This document shows, one piece after another, positions 1-10,606 of a stretch of 64,000 nucleotides of DNA. The DNA comes from Limnephilus marmoratus (taxonomy: Eukaryota; Arthropoda; Insecta; Trichoptera; Limnephilidae), in assembly GCA_917880885.1 (NCBI GenBank), contig OU862931.1, positions 14,643,337 through 14,707,336 of the forward strand, written 5' to 3'. A program made the position numbers and the translations under genes. The notes beneath the pieces are model-generated. The model saw nothing but the letters and a program-made list of their open reading frames with translations, was not told the origin of the DNA and did not search any database. The stretch's first letter is position 1, and each line of letters starts with the position of its first letter.

Positions 1-177
1 TTAAAAATGTGGAGATCCGAAAAGCGAAGCGAGTAATATAAACATAGCGGTTTAGAAATGCAGAACGGATTGACGGAGATGTCAGGACAAGACTATGAAG
101 TGGGTCGAAATTTAGTTTAGGACTCCTCGAGAAGATACGTTCAAGTTAAGAGTTAGAATGAAAGAACAGTACAATAC

Positions 178-1010
178 GAGATGATGTTTTTTGTGAATGA
201 CACTAGGAGTGTGCCAAGCGGATCTGGATGAAATTTTATCCTACCTGCGGAGAAATATTGTTGTAGTTATATGATATATTTTTGTTAGTGACACTAGAAT
301 TGTGCCAAAATGGATTTGGGCGAAATTTAATCTTATTTGCCGAGAAATATCGTTGTAGTCAGATGATGTTTTTTGTGAGTGACACTAGGAGTGTGCCAAA
401 CAAGATCTGGGCGAATTTTTATCCTACCTGCGGAGAAATATCGTTGTAGTTAGATGAAGTCTTTTGTGAGTGACACACTAGCAGTGAGCCAAACGGATTT
501 GGGCGAAATTTTATCGTATCTGCCGAGAAATATCATTGTAGTTAGATGATGTTTTTTGTCAGTGACACTAGGAGTGTGCCAAACGGATCTGAGCGAAATT
601 TTATTCTATCTGCGGATAAATATTGTTGTATTTAGATGATGTATTTTGTGAGTGACAGACACACTAGCATTGAGCCAAGCGAATTTGGGCGAAATTTTAC
701 CATATCTGCCGAGAAACATCATTGTAGTTAGATGATGTTTTTTGTGAATGACACTAGGAGTGTGCTTAAACAGATTTTGGGCGAAATTTTATCTTATCTG
801 CCGAGAAATATCGTTGTAGTTTGGTGATGTTTTTTTATGAATGACGCTAGGAGTGTGCCAAACGGATTTGGGCGAAATTTTATCGTACCTTTGGAGAAAT
901 ATCGTTATAAATAGTTAGATGATAATTTTTGCCAGTGACAATAGGAGTGTGCCAAAATGGATTTGGGTGAAATTTGATCGTACCTGCGGAGAAATAACGT
1001 TGTTTTTAGT
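178..1010. repeat. 91-bp satellite array, about nine monomers
   Basis: The motif GACACTAG or a variant recurs at 199, 290, 381, 472, 564, 654, 750, 843 and 937, giving a 91-bp period that loosens to 93-96 bp in the last copies. Each unit contains a block like GTGCCAAACGGAT, then GGGCGAAATTTTATC, then GAGAAATATCGTTGTAG. Copies 1 to 6 alternate two types: GATCTG with CTGCGGA, and GATTTG with TGCCGAG. The array is therefore dimeric (182 bp) over this part. There is no unique spacer between units, so it is a satellite and not a CRISPR array. Confidence 0.93.
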
Positions 1011-1788
1011 CAGGTATTTTCAATGTGGCGATATCCTTGCCTACCATATCTTTAATCTAGCTCTTGAAATAGTATTCATTTAGCGTAAATAAACCATAAA
1101 TCTATTCATACGACAGATGCAGTGGCCTGGAAATCTGAACTTGTCATGAATGAAGCATTCATGGCAAAAGATCTCCAAAGAAGATGCATAGTTTAGGGTA
1201 TATGTAACTTAGGGCACAGATTTCATATAATTTGAACAATTATTCATCATTATGTTCGAGTTCTGTTATTATTCCATGAGGGACAATTTTTTTCATGTAC
1301 TTACATAAAACTTTCAAATTTGACGAATTGTTCAAGTTCTCTGAAAAAACACGGCAGATTGCTGAAGGAACAATTTTTTTTTGTGAAACTTGTCCAAAGG
1401 AGTGCCTAATAGAAAAATAGAAGTTAATCCTAATTTTAGTTTCGTGTATCTGCAAAGTTTTAAAAATGCAGGCTGCTAAAAATTCAATTGATGCATTATC
1501 TGTCTTTTTTTATGTGATCACCACCTAAGAGTCCCAAGTGAGTCAGTGAGACTAAGGTAACTCCAATTCGGGCGTGTTGTGAGGCTTAAAAAAGTGACAA
1601 AAGGAAGGAGATGGGCAAATGTAAATATGAAGGTTGGGAAGTACCTAGCTATACAGATCTGGTCACTAAGCACTAAACACGGTCAATGCTATGTCATTCA
1701 TCATAAATCAGAATGGTTAGATTTCATAATTAAAAAATATTATTAAATAAGTAATAAATATGAACAGCAGTTCTACTACGCTTGGATT
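1011..1788. other. No recognisable feature
   Basis: This is A+T-rich sequence between the satellite and the first family A repeat. Short open frames are present (for example 71 codons on the minus strand from 1455 to 1240), but none resembles a known protein and none has supporting context. Confidence 0.6.
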
Positions 1789-3056
1789 TAGACAGTTCGG
1801 AAGACGAGTATGGGTTCCGTCACTCCAGGAACCATTTATTGGATAACCATCACCTCTGCCATAGGTCATCCCAAGTGATTCGCTAAATTCTTGTGACTTA
1901 GTGAGGTTTGTCTGGATCTCGGCGGCGGATGCGTCTGTCCACCAAATGCGTGGCAGGCCGGTTCGGGAGAGACTGGTTGAGGGAGACCTTTTGACCTCTC
2001 CAGCGAACTCTCTCGGAATATTCCATCAATAACACAACTTTAAAAAGAGTCACGGAAATGAGAGATCTTGGAATTATTTTGTATGAAAAACTAAGTTTCG
2101 CCAATCATTTCCACCAAATTGTGAACAAAGGTATGAAAACACTAGGCTTTAAGAACAACTAAAAACTTTAATTCCATACAAGCCATTTATTTATTATATG
2201 TATCCCTAGTTAGAAGCTTAATGGAATATAACTCGGTAGTTTGGTCTCCATCTTACAAAATTCACATTAATGACATTGAGCAAATACAAAAAATATTTCT
2301 GCGTTTTATAAATTTTAAATTTAATATCCCACTAGAAGACTTAAAAAATAATTTATTATTAAATGTTCTAAAAATACACACACTAGAAGACAGACGTAAA
2401 ATAAACGACTAAACATTTTTATTCGAAATACATAACTCTAAGTTCGACTGTTGCGAACTCCTGTAACTCATAAACTTACGAATACCAACAGTAACTACAC
2501 GACAAAATACACTATTCTACTACAGCATTCATAAGCGGAAGCACATTGCTCACTCTCCGATACAACGATTTCACACTATGGGAAATCAGTTCTTAGGTGT
2601 TGTTGACATATTTAACATAAACCTGGTGAATTTTGTGGATCTTGTAAAAAAATTATTCCAAAACTTTTCCTAAACATACCTCTATTTTTGCAAACCTATC
2701 AACCTATTTTGTCTGTATCTTCATATTTTTATGATTTGTGTGCATTTTTTATGTAATTTTTTATTTATTTTTTCTTTATCTGTTTAAAAATCATTTGTCA
2801 TGAATTATTTGTACAACCAAACATGTAAAAGCCCTCTGAGAGTTAAATAAATAAAAATATATATCGCCTTGCATCGCAGCGGGGTGGACAGATTCATACG
2901 TTCGTCCCTTCTGGACTTACTGACCCCCAGGTTCCTTACCACCACTCATACGCTTTTCCTTCCCAGAACTTCCTCTTCTTCTCAACATTCCCAAAGATGA
3001 CATAGGCCCTGAGGGGAACTATTTTCCTCAGAGCCTCCTGTATGGAGCTAATGTAA
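1789..3056 (+). mobile_element. Family A retroposon, long form, split by a LINE
   Basis: The 5' part (1789-2021) and the 3' part (2866-3056) together make one long-form family A element in sense orientation. It ends with GGAGCTAATG followed by a run of A. Family A in sense starts with GGGAGGCGGG and GGGTACCGCC, and ends with a nested hairpin and TCATGTAAAA. The break lies where intact copies (25.3 kb, 14.0 kb) read CTCTCGAACTCGTCGCC. A 5'-truncated LINE occupies the gap. Confidence 0.8.
2022..2865 (+). pseudogene. 5'-truncated Jockey-like LINE reverse transcriptase
   Basis: Reading with frame changes from about 2058, the sequence encodes the C-terminal part of a Jockey-type reverse transcriptase. 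It has a degraded RDLGI block, then SLMEYNSVVWSPSY (from about 2215) and a segment rich in I, Q, F and L that matches the usual post-thumb region. Stop codons interrupt it before 2221 and at 2410, and decayed coding sequence continues to about 2670. The 3' region ends near CATGTAAAAGCCC and (TAAA)n. Only the last third of the protein is present, so it cannot be active. It sits inside a family A copy, so it inserted later than that copy. Confidence 0.8.
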
Positions 3057-3667
3057 AAATATCTAATATGAAAAACTGAAATATAACTTTCAGATTTTTT
3101 TTTTCATAAATCATCTTTTCCCGGAGATTGAAATAACGACACAAATTGAAAAATGGCTTTTTTGGCTGGTCTTTTTACAAAAAACGCGAAAGACTTAATC
3201 AAAAGATATTTTTACAATAATAATTTTGGACAGAATAATGGAAGTACAAATAAATGCAAATTAACAGAATTTCACAGAGAATTTCATGAAATTCAATTTC
3301 AGCGAAGTCCATTGAAATTTTGTAAAACTTTCAGCGAAATTTATTTAAGCGGAGTTTGTATGAAACTATGCGGCAACATCTGTTTAAGTTTAATAAACGG
3401 TTGCCGGGCCCCGTTGTTGATTTTATTGGTAAAGTAATTTATTTCGCGTGCTCTGTAAACTTACTTTATCCCAACCGCAAATTATTTAATTAATATTTTA
3501 ATGTTGCCGTGTCCGTTAACTGAATTAATTTAAAATTAATTAATTGCTTATCAGTCACGCCTTCAGTAATGAAATTATGTCATTACAATGTTATCATTTT
3601 TGAACCTTCAAATTTCAACCGACCTGTGGCAAAACTACCTTAACCAAGGCCTACTTTTCGTAAAACA
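3057..3667. other. No recognisable feature
   Basis: This A+T-rich stretch includes a 94-codon open frame (3153-3437, plus strand) with no recognised domain. A short stem pairs CGGCAAC (near 3371) with GTTGCCG (near 3400). I cannot assign it to a gene or a repeat family. Confidence 0.5.
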
Positions 3668-3972
3668 TGTGCTACATACAATTTCCCTCAGGGCCTATGT
3701 CATCTTTGGGGATGCTGTGTGGAGGGTTTTTTTAAGGAAAGGAAGGAGAGGAGAGTTCTGGGAAGGAAAAGGGTTTAAGGGTTGGGTAGGAATCTGGGGT
3801 TCAGTGTGTCTTGGTCATCCGCCTCCAAGACCTAGACAAACCTCACCCCATGAACCCGGGCACCCCTGCTAAATCACCAAACGTAGCGAACCACTTGGGG
3901 TGACCTATGGCAGAGGTGTTGGTTATCCAATAAAGGTTCCCGGGGCGGCGGTACCCATTCCCGCCTCCCAAA
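3668..3972 (-). mobile_element. Family A retroposon, short form
   Basis: This is a nearly complete short-form copy read on the minus strand: its 5' end is CCCGCCTCCCAAATT as seen on the plus strand at 3959-3973. It lacks the roughly 150-bp internal block found in long copies. The hairpin tail is truncated at the GGGCCT arm. A 94-codon open frame (3588-3872) runs through it but recurs, broken, in other copies and is not a gene. Confidence 0.85.
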
Positions 3973-4828
3973 TTGAGAAATTATGAATTGTATTTATTTG
4001 TATTAACTGTATGTCTTAAACCCTATTGTTTGTATTTCTAACTGGAGTAACTGTATTTCTTTTTTTAAACTGTATTCTTTCCGTTATAATTTTATGACTC
4101 TATTTATTTTATTATGTATTTTATATGTTTTTTTAATACTACATGTATGAAATTTGCTTACATCTAAATAAAGTTACAAAAACAAAACAAGGCCAGGACC
4201 TTCTTTTCATGTAAGACTCTCAAATATAAATGAGTCGTTCAATTTCTATTTCCGCTATATCAACTTTCACAGATTCGGAGAAAACCGCAAAAAACTGTCA
4301 CATCTCTAGCGTAAATACAAAATTGCATTTTTTTTTATTTTTGTATAATGAAATGGAGTAATTATACATTCGAAAAGTATTTAAGTAATTTAAAATTTTT
4401 AAGTAATTTGGATAAATAAAATGGACATAGCGAATTTTGATACTCACTTCGTGATTCATACGGAATATAGAGGCTTTTGAAACTCAAAACTCAACTGACC
4501 CGAGAGGCGTGTTTCTACAGCCGCCATCTTGGCAAAATAACTGCTCGCGATTGGTTGAATTCCGATATAGCAGGTTTTGATAGTAACTTCTTGAATAAAA
4601 TAGCGGGTTTTGTTTCTCACTCGCAGTTTTAACATGGTTTTAGGTCGTGATAAGGGAGGTTTTAAAACTCAATTTTAGGTTAGTCTTATTCCTCGCAAAA
4701 ATGTGAACAAGATGTCATACTCAGAACATTTTGTCAAAAAATCGGATATAGCGGGTATTGAAATTATAGGACTCAAATATAATATGTTAAAGCTATAAAT
4801 ATGTTACCATTAAGTTATTGTTTAATAC
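3973..4828. other. No recognisable feature
   Basis: A+T-rich, non-repetitive within this window. Phrases such as 'atagcgggttttg' and 'atagcgggtattg' recur at 4575-4760, suggesting decayed short-period duplication, but no unit can be defined. Confidence 0.45.
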
Positions 4829-4905
4829 ATTAGCTTCAAACAGGAGGCCTGAAGGAAAATAATTTTCCTCAGGGCCTTGCTTTGGAGATGCCGTGTGAAG
4901 ATTTT
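4829..4905 (-). mobile_element. Family A 3'-tail fragment
   Basis: Only the nested hairpin tail of family A remains. The AGGCCTGAAGG and CCTCAGGGCCT arms are visible around 4845-4886, followed by the GGAGATGCCGTGTG segment. It abuts a reversed family C copy. Confidence 0.65.
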
Positions 4906-4911
4906 TGAAGT

Positions 4912-5732
4912 GAAAATTCTTTAGCACCGTTGTGAATTGAAACTCGATGAAACGGAAACGACTGACACTAAAAAAAGAAAAGCACGTATATCTATAGGAT
5001 TTAGCCTGCAAGAGAATGAGATGAATGAAACCTTACCTACGTACAGTACCTACGAAGCGTCGTGCTCTTTCAAGATGAGCGCATTGGCCGCTTTGATTAT
5101 GAGCTCACTTTTCAAGGTTCCTGTTTTATAACGCTGATGGGTTTATTTTGTATTGTGTTCCGTTTTTGGCCAACAAGATCAGTGGAATCCATATTGTGGA
5201 ATTCCGCACATTTAAGGGTATCTAAACGGGAGCCGGGAGTGGAGCGCTGCATTATCGCCAGTCCGTTGCTAACAACCATCGTATCATGACATTTCGCTCT
5301 AAGTTGAAGTTTTATTTATCACATCGTAACATAAAGTATAACCCCTATCAAATTGTATCGTATGCTCTGTGTAAACTTCTTACTTGAATCGACTCGTAAC
5401 TCGTAACTCAGATTTCTTTCGTGGATTTAAAATAACCCAAAACATTATCGCGCGCTCATGGATATATTTGTGATTGTTACAGGTGTCTACGTCACCGAAT
5501 GGAGACCAAGCCAGGAGACACAACAGCAGTGTGTATAAACTTAATTGTGTATATTGTATCTTGTTTGGTGATCGGGCATAACTCATATCGAGGTCCATAA
5601 GCGTTTTAATCGCGTTGAGTGGCCGCAGTGATTTTTTTAACCCCGTGCATCTTCACGAATCAGCTCCTATTGGTTGGGATTGTGTGAATGAAGGTTTCAC
5701 TTTTACCACGTGTGAACTGCACTCAATTTTTT
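4912..5732 (-). repeat. Family C repeat, interrupted
   Basis: 4912-5116 and 5643-5732 match family C in reverse (compare 59735-59975). The inner part carries ACTCGATGAAACGG and GGATTTAGCCTGC, and the outer end carries TTCACTTTTACCACGTGTG. Between them (5117-5642) lies about 525 bp of unrelated sequence with no recognised coding or repeat content, probably an insertion. Confidence 0.65.
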
Positions 5733-6643
5733 TTAAGGAATGGAAGGAGGAAGATCTGGAAAATAAAATGGTATGATGGTTGGGTAAGCATCAGGGGATT
5801 AGTGTGTCCAGGAGTGACGGCTGTTTGAATTCCTCCCTTCCATGAAGTGCAAGGCAATTGGTCGAGCGTCCTGCTGAAGAGGTAAAAAGGTCTCCCTCAA
5901 CCAGTCTGCAAATCGGGCTCGCCACACAATAACTGGGCAAACACATCCGCCGCCAAGACCCGATAGACCCGATAATCACTCCATAAACCCGTGGAAACCC
6001 ATGTTAAGACACCAAACTGATCGAATCACTTGGAGTGACCTATGGCAAAGGTGTTGGTTATCCAATACATATTGAGGGAACATAAGAAGGCGCTTCAAAA
6101 AAGCGAAATACCTCTGCACGATGATGTCGTTTCTCACCCGGCGTGCCGCTTAAAGTCTCAAAAACCCTTCTGAACGGAAGGAGAAACACTCCTTCGAACA
6201 CCTCTCACCCCAGAAGATAGGCGGAAGCTTGAGTGGCAATCAGCCAACTCAAAAACGCCCATCTCGTTCAAGACCCTGAGGACAGCCTGGGTTCTAATTG
6301 CCTCGCAAGCTCTGGACAGCCATCAATAATAAGATAATCACATACCATAAATAAGATAATTCCATAGCCGTTGTGCTCAGATGCTGCATAGATGGGGCCT
6401 TAAAGAGTCGGCGATGTATGAATGCGGTGCGGTGCAGACCACCGAACATGTGGTCAACGAATGCCCGCTCCATTCATTCCCGGGCGGGATTGATGAGGTC
6501 CACAGGGCAACGCCTGAGGCCCTAGACTGGCTCGCAGATCTAGATGTCCCCCTCTGACCCCCCACCATACGAAAGAAGAAGAAGAAGAATCCAATACATT
6601 GTTCTCGAGGCGGTGGTACCCAGGCGCACCTCCCAAATTATTT
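5733..6643 (-). mobile_element. Family A retroposon, long form, hosting an R1-like LINE end
   Basis: This is a long-form copy in reverse (about 5733-6070 and 6589-6643) with the internal block TGGGCAAACACATCCGCC. It is interrupted after CCAATACAT by a 518-bp insertion. The 11-bp sequence ATCCAATACAT is repeated exactly at 6060-6070 and 6589-6599, which marks the target-site duplication of the insertion. Confidence 0.85.
6071..6588 (+). pseudogene. 3' end of a non-LTR retrotransposon with (GAA)n tail
   Basis: The last 150 bp encode, in sense, a C-terminal zinc-knuckle-like tail: RWGLKESAMYECGAV, then TTEHVVNECPLHSFPGG, then ALDWLADLDVPL and a stop at 6555-6557. The pattern C-G, T-x2-HVV-x2-CP, ending in LD-x-x-L, is known from the end of several insect non-LTR polymerases of the R1/LOA type. 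The clade is not certain. After the stop come a short C-rich 3' UTR and a GAA-repeat tail. The element is heavily 5'-truncated and its first 300 bp are unrecognisable. It is flanked by an 11-bp target duplication. Confidence 0.85.
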
Positions 6644-6991
6644 CATTAAAACATTTTACGGATCTTATATGAATAGAAGGCCAACTTTATTGCAGTATTC
6701 TGGCCTGGGTTGAGGTGTTTTTATTTACGGCAGAATGAAACGACGTTTCTATTGGAAATTTTATTACATTTTATTTCTGACTCTGTAAACAGCCTTTCAC
6801 TCAAAATGCTTGCCTTCCCTACAGTTTGTGACTTAAACAGTGTAGTGTACTGGTAATTCCTTTGATTAACATATTAACAATGCATCGATTTTGAAAATAG
6901 GCACCTTTGTTATTCATTTTTATTAGAACCACTCTCTTTATATAACTATTGATGATAATTCCCATCAATGTAATAGACCATTTAAGAAAAA
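6644..6991. other. No recognisable feature
   Basis: A+T-rich sequence with no open frame of note and no match to the other repeats in the window. Confidence 0.5.
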
Positions 6992-7287
6992 AATAACACT
7001 AATACAATCTAAACAGAAATATGAAAGAGAACAACACACATAAAAATAAAAAGATAACGGTCGCAACTGGGAATGGACCAAACAAACGGCAAAAGTAAAA
7101 GTTAATTCTGAAATTTGAAAATTTGAATTCTGAAAATATGAAGCTTAAATAAGTGGTGGCAGTAGCCAAAGTAGTTTGTCCCGATCAGAAAAGAGGTTCT
7201 GGGTTCAAATTCCATTTGCGACCGTTGTCTGATTATTTTCCTGTGTCTTCTTCTCTTTCATATTTTCGTTTAGATTATTAGTGTTAT
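6992..7287. repeat. Inverted pair of short tRNA-like repeats
   Basis: The arm at 6992-7077 and the arm at 7204-7287 are imperfect reverse complements over about 85 bp. Both carry GCGACCGTT, GAAAGAGA/TCTCTTTC and CTAATA. The right arm begins with GGGTTCAAATTCC, which fits an RNA polymerase III B box. The spacer holds GTGGCAGTAGCC, an A-box-like string. This may be two SINE copies head to head, or a MITE. Confidence 0.6.
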
Positions 7288-7810
7288 CTTCTTCTTGTAT
7301 GACACATATATTTTTTTATTTAATCCCATTCTATTAAAAAATCTATTCAAATTGCGACGAAATGTGTTCAATATTCTGCCGCGGGTACATTAAAATATTA
7401 ACTTAGGGTTCGCTTAGTTTTGTTGGTGAAAGCGGCAGCTTTAGGTAGATATGGATCTTCTTAAAACAATATGCCGAATTCTTGTGTTGATCTTTGAATA
7501 CATATTTAATATTGTGCTGCAATTGTATAATTGCATGATAAAGCTCATAACCGTTTCGTGTATATTTAACCTTTTGACAAGCTTATTATAAAACCCGGGT
7601 ATTTTCAAAGGGGTTATATTTAAAATACCCGCTCTCTGAGTAAAATTGTTACGGAAGCCACAGACTGCAAATATTATATTTAATCACTCAACAAGAATTA
7701 ACGGTCCAACCGTCCTTTCCAATAAATCTTTGAATTGTACTGTTAGATAGTTATATATATCGTAGTGTACGTTAAAAATGCTTGTTTGCTTCAAGATCTT
7801 TGAAATGACA

Positions 7811-7925
7811 GTTTTTTTTTTTTAATGCGGGCAACCCGGGCGTTTATTGTAATAATAATATCTTATACAAACAAGTTAGTAGCCCGCCTCACTAGACTAA
7901 GTCTGTTCCGAGGCGGGTACATGTA
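7811..7925 (-). mobile_element. Family E LINE/SINE 3' end
   Basis: Read on the minus strand this is the same sequence as 24829-24925. It has a hairpin (CCGCCTCGG and CTAGTGAGGCGG, 7881-7919), then AATAAACGCCCGGG and a poly(A) run (the T run near 7811 on the plus strand). The short poly(A) 3' end suggests a 5'-truncated retroposon whose coding part is missing. Confidence 0.65.
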
Positions 7926-8010
7926 TATATACATAAACTTACATACACATACATTTACATATATACATACATACACTCATATGCAGACATACATAGACAC
8001 ACGTGTACAT
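7926..8010. repeat. Short (TACA)n-type microsatellite
   Basis: Imperfect repeats of ACATACAT and ATATACAT. The same kind of tract precedes the other family E copy at about 24770-24820, so it is probably part of that element. Confidence 0.7.
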
Positions 8011-8033
8011 AATCGAACACATAGATTGCAACA

Positions 8034-8340
8034 AAACTTCATGACATACTTCCCCAAGACATAAAACTAATAAAAAATCCAATTGAATACAAATCAAGAA
8101 TAAAAATATGGCTTAAAGAGGTCAATGAGAAAACCCTAGCGAAGTGGCTAAAAACAACATAGAAGACAAATGAACTATATTTAAATAACTTTAGTCCGCC
8201 TCGGCACAGGACCCCCTAGTGAGGAGGACTAAGAAATACAATATTTTATTCTTAATTTCACCATTATATTTTGTATGTAAATTTTTTTATATAGGCGCTA
8301 TAATAAAAAATAAAAATAAAAAAATAATATATATATTAAA
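8034..8340 (+). pseudogene. LINE C-terminal fragment with 3' UTR hairpin
   Basis: The plus-strand frame from 8034 reads KLHDILPQDIKLIKNP, then KSRIKIWLKEVNEKT, and stops at 8160-8162. This is the usual last segment of Jockey/CR1-group polymerases (LP-x-x-IK-x2-x-FK-x2-LK-x-WL). About 30 bp downstream is a strong hairpin at 8193-8230, with arms AGTCCGCCTC and GAGGAGGACT and CCTAGTG in the loop side. The tail is (TAAAAA)n. Only the last 43 codons survive. Confidence 0.75.
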
Positions 8341-8463
8341 ACATAAATACAAATAATCAAATAAGAATTATTGGGAGTTGAAATACAGTTATCATGGAAT
8401 TAACATATTTCCATAAAACCAAAAATTCATCAGCATCTATGTGCATTCGTGGCGATTTTTTTA

Positions 8464-9655
8464 TATGATTACCGCACAGGAGCCCCCAAATGCTCCCGTC
8501 TGGAGTAAATTAGGGTAAGTTGTGAGGCTGGAGGTAGTGGGGAGGCGGTGGTAAGGATATGGGGAAGAGGAAGGTGGGGTGGCTGCCTATTCAGATCTCG
8601 TCACCAAACACGGCTAAAGCCATTTCAATCAAAGTTTCAATTCTGAGAGGTTGTCTTACGCCAGGGCGATACTGAGAGTATTTACCAACGTGATTTGCGA
8701 CACGATTACCGCACAAGAGAACTGCTCCCGTCTGGAGCCAGTGAAACTATGGCGTCCCCAATTAGGGTAATTTGTGAGGCTGAAGGTAGTGGGGAGGATA
8801 AGGATATGGGGAAGAGGAAGGTGGGGTGGCTGCCTATTCAGATCTCGCCACCAAACACGTCTAAAGCCATTTCAATCAAAGTTTCAATTCTGAGAGGTTG
8901 TCTTACGCCAGGGCGATACTGAGAGTATTTACCAACGTGATTTGCGACATGATTACCGCACAGGAGGCCCCAACTGCTCCCGTCTGGAGCCAGTGAAACT
9001 GTGGCGTCCCCAATTAGGGTAAGTTGTGAGGCTGAAGGTAGTGGGGAGGGTAAGGATATGGGGAAGAGGAAGGTGGGGTGGCTGCTTATTCAGATCTCGT
9101 CACCAAACACGGCTGAAGCCTTTTTTTTTTACTTGAGCTCCGCACAGGAGGCCCTGAGGAAAATAATTTCCCTCAGGGCCTATGTCAACTTTGGGGATGC
9201 TGTGTGGAGGGCTTTTTTAAGGAAAGGAAGGAGAGGAGAGTTCTGGGAAGGAAAAGGGTTTAAGGGGTGGGTAGGAATCTGAGGTTCAGTATGTCCTGGT
9301 CATCCGCCTCCAAGACCTAGACAAACCCATGAACCCGGGCACCCCTGTTAAATCACCAAACGTATCGAACCACTTGGGGTGACCTACGGCAGAGGTGTTG
9401 GTTTTCCAATAAAGGTTCCCGGGGCGGCGGTACCCATTCCCGCCTCCCGAATTTCAATCAAAGTTTCAATTCTGAGAGGTGGTCTTACACCAGGGCGATA
9501 CTGAGAGTATCTACCAACGTGGAATAATATATTAATTTTTAATTAGTTAATTGTGAAGTGCCACAAATGAATCAAATAAAATTTATTTGCGCACACCGGG
9601 TTCGAACCCGCGACCTTCGGATTGCAGTCGAGAGTCTTACCTCGGGACCACTTAC
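8464..9655 (-). mobile_element. SINE B tandem trimer
   Basis: Three nearly identical units of a SINE lie head to tail, starting at 8464, 8702 and 8948 (periods 238 and 246 bp). Each holds CTGCTCCCGTCTGGA, GGTGGGGTGGCTGCC, CCATTTCAATCAAAG and GGGCGATACTGAGAG. Only the third unit keeps the tRNA-derived head (9585-9650, minus strand), with the B box GGTTCGAACCC. The third unit is also split by a family A insertion (9121-9450). Pol III transcription would need the head, so the first two units could not be transcribed from their own promoters. Confidence 0.85.
9121..9450 (-). mobile_element. Family A retroposon, short form, inside SINE B
   Basis: This is a full short-form copy. The T run at 9121-9130 is its poly(A) tail, and GCCTCCCGA at 9442-9450 is its 5' end. 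Left flank AAGCC and right flank ATTTCAATC join to give exactly the uninterrupted sequence of the two sister units, so the empty site is visible. No target-site duplication is present. Confidence 0.88.
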
Positions 9656-9861
9656 ATATATTTTTGGCTTCCTCTCATAGAGTACATACAATGAAGTCAG
9701 CTCAGAGGAACTAGCAGCATGCATTGATTCCCTACAACCGATATCCGGCAAGAAACTCGGCGTTGAAACAGTGGAACACCCTTTTAAGATTTTCACGGCC
9801 AAAAATATTTTCGTTATTTATTTTTGAGGTGTTATGCTGTGTTGCGCTACCTCCTTCTTTA

Positions 9862-9902
9862 GCCAACGTTTCGGACAGGGTTGCAGTGTCCATCATCAGG
9901 GC
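9862..9902 (-). ncRNA. Hammerhead-ribozyme-like core in F left arm
   Basis: On the minus strand: GCC, CTGATGA, one extra T, stem II GGACA/TGTCC with a 9-nt loop, GAA, ACGT, T, GGC. These match the conserved hammerhead blocks CUGANGA and GAA. Stem I is GCC/GGC and stem III is a 4-bp palindrome that could only pair fully in a dimer. The extra base before stem II departs from the consensus, so activity is uncertain. Confidence 0.42.
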
Positions 9903-9928
9903 AGATCCGGCAGTTCCGTTCTGCCTGA

Positions 9929-10592
9929 ATTTTTTTTTTCTACATGAGCTCCACACAGGAGGCCCTGAGGAAAATAATTTCCCTCAGGGCCTATGTCATC
10001 TTTGGGGATGCTGTATGGAGGGTTTTTTTAAGTAAAGAAAAGAGAGGAGAGTTTTGGGAAGGAAAAGGTTTTAAGGGGTGGGCAGGAAACTGGGGTTCAG
10101 TGTGTCCTGGTCATCCGCCTCCAAGACCTAGACAAACTAATTTGGGAGGCGGGATTGGGTACCGCCACCCCGGGAACCTTTATTGGATAACCAACACCTC
10201 TGCCATAGGTCACCCCAAGTGGTTCGCTACGTTTGGTGATTTAGCAGGGGTGCCCGGGTTAATGGGGTGAGGTTTGTCTAGGTACTGGAGGCAGATGACC
10301 AGGACATACTGAACCCCAGATTCCTACCCACCCCTTAAACCCTTTTCCTTCCCAGAACTCTCCTCTCCTTCCTTTCCCCCAAAACCCCTCCACACAGCAT
10401 CCCCAAAGATGACATAGGCCCTGAGGGAAATTATTTTCCTCAGGGCCTCCTGTGTGGAGCTCATGTAAAAAAAAAAAAACCTCAACCCATGAACCCGGGC
10501 ACCCCTGCTAAATCACCAAACGTAGCGAACTACTTGGGGTGACCTATGGCAGAGGTGTTGGTTATCCGATAAAGATTCCCGGGGCGGCGGTA
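9929..10592 (-). mobile_element. Family A short form, split by a second family A copy
   Basis: The outer copy runs in reverse at 9929-10137 and 10482-10592. It breaks between GACAAAC and CTCAACCC, where intact copies read through. Its 5' end is cut after GGCGGTA. It occupies the centre of the F element, so it is younger than F. Confidence 0.8.
10138..10481 (+). mobile_element. Family A short form, inserted into family A
   Basis: This is a complete sense copy from AATTTGGGAGGCGGG to GGAGCTCATG plus a 13-A tail. It is the innermost of three nested elements. Only AAAC could serve as a hidden target duplication, because the tail merges with the flank. Confidence 0.85.
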
Positions 10593-10606
10593 TATCTACC
10601 GGATCT

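Noticed and set aside
178..1010. CRISPR-like regular spacing
   Set aside because: The whole 91-bp unit is repeated, with no variable spacers, and the context is eukaryotic. It is a satellite.
9944..10270. Open frames of 94-108 codons in family A copies (3588-3872, 9001-9282, 9944-10270)
   Set aside because: They cross repeat junctions, are not conserved in frame between copies, and encode only translated hairpin and tail sequence.
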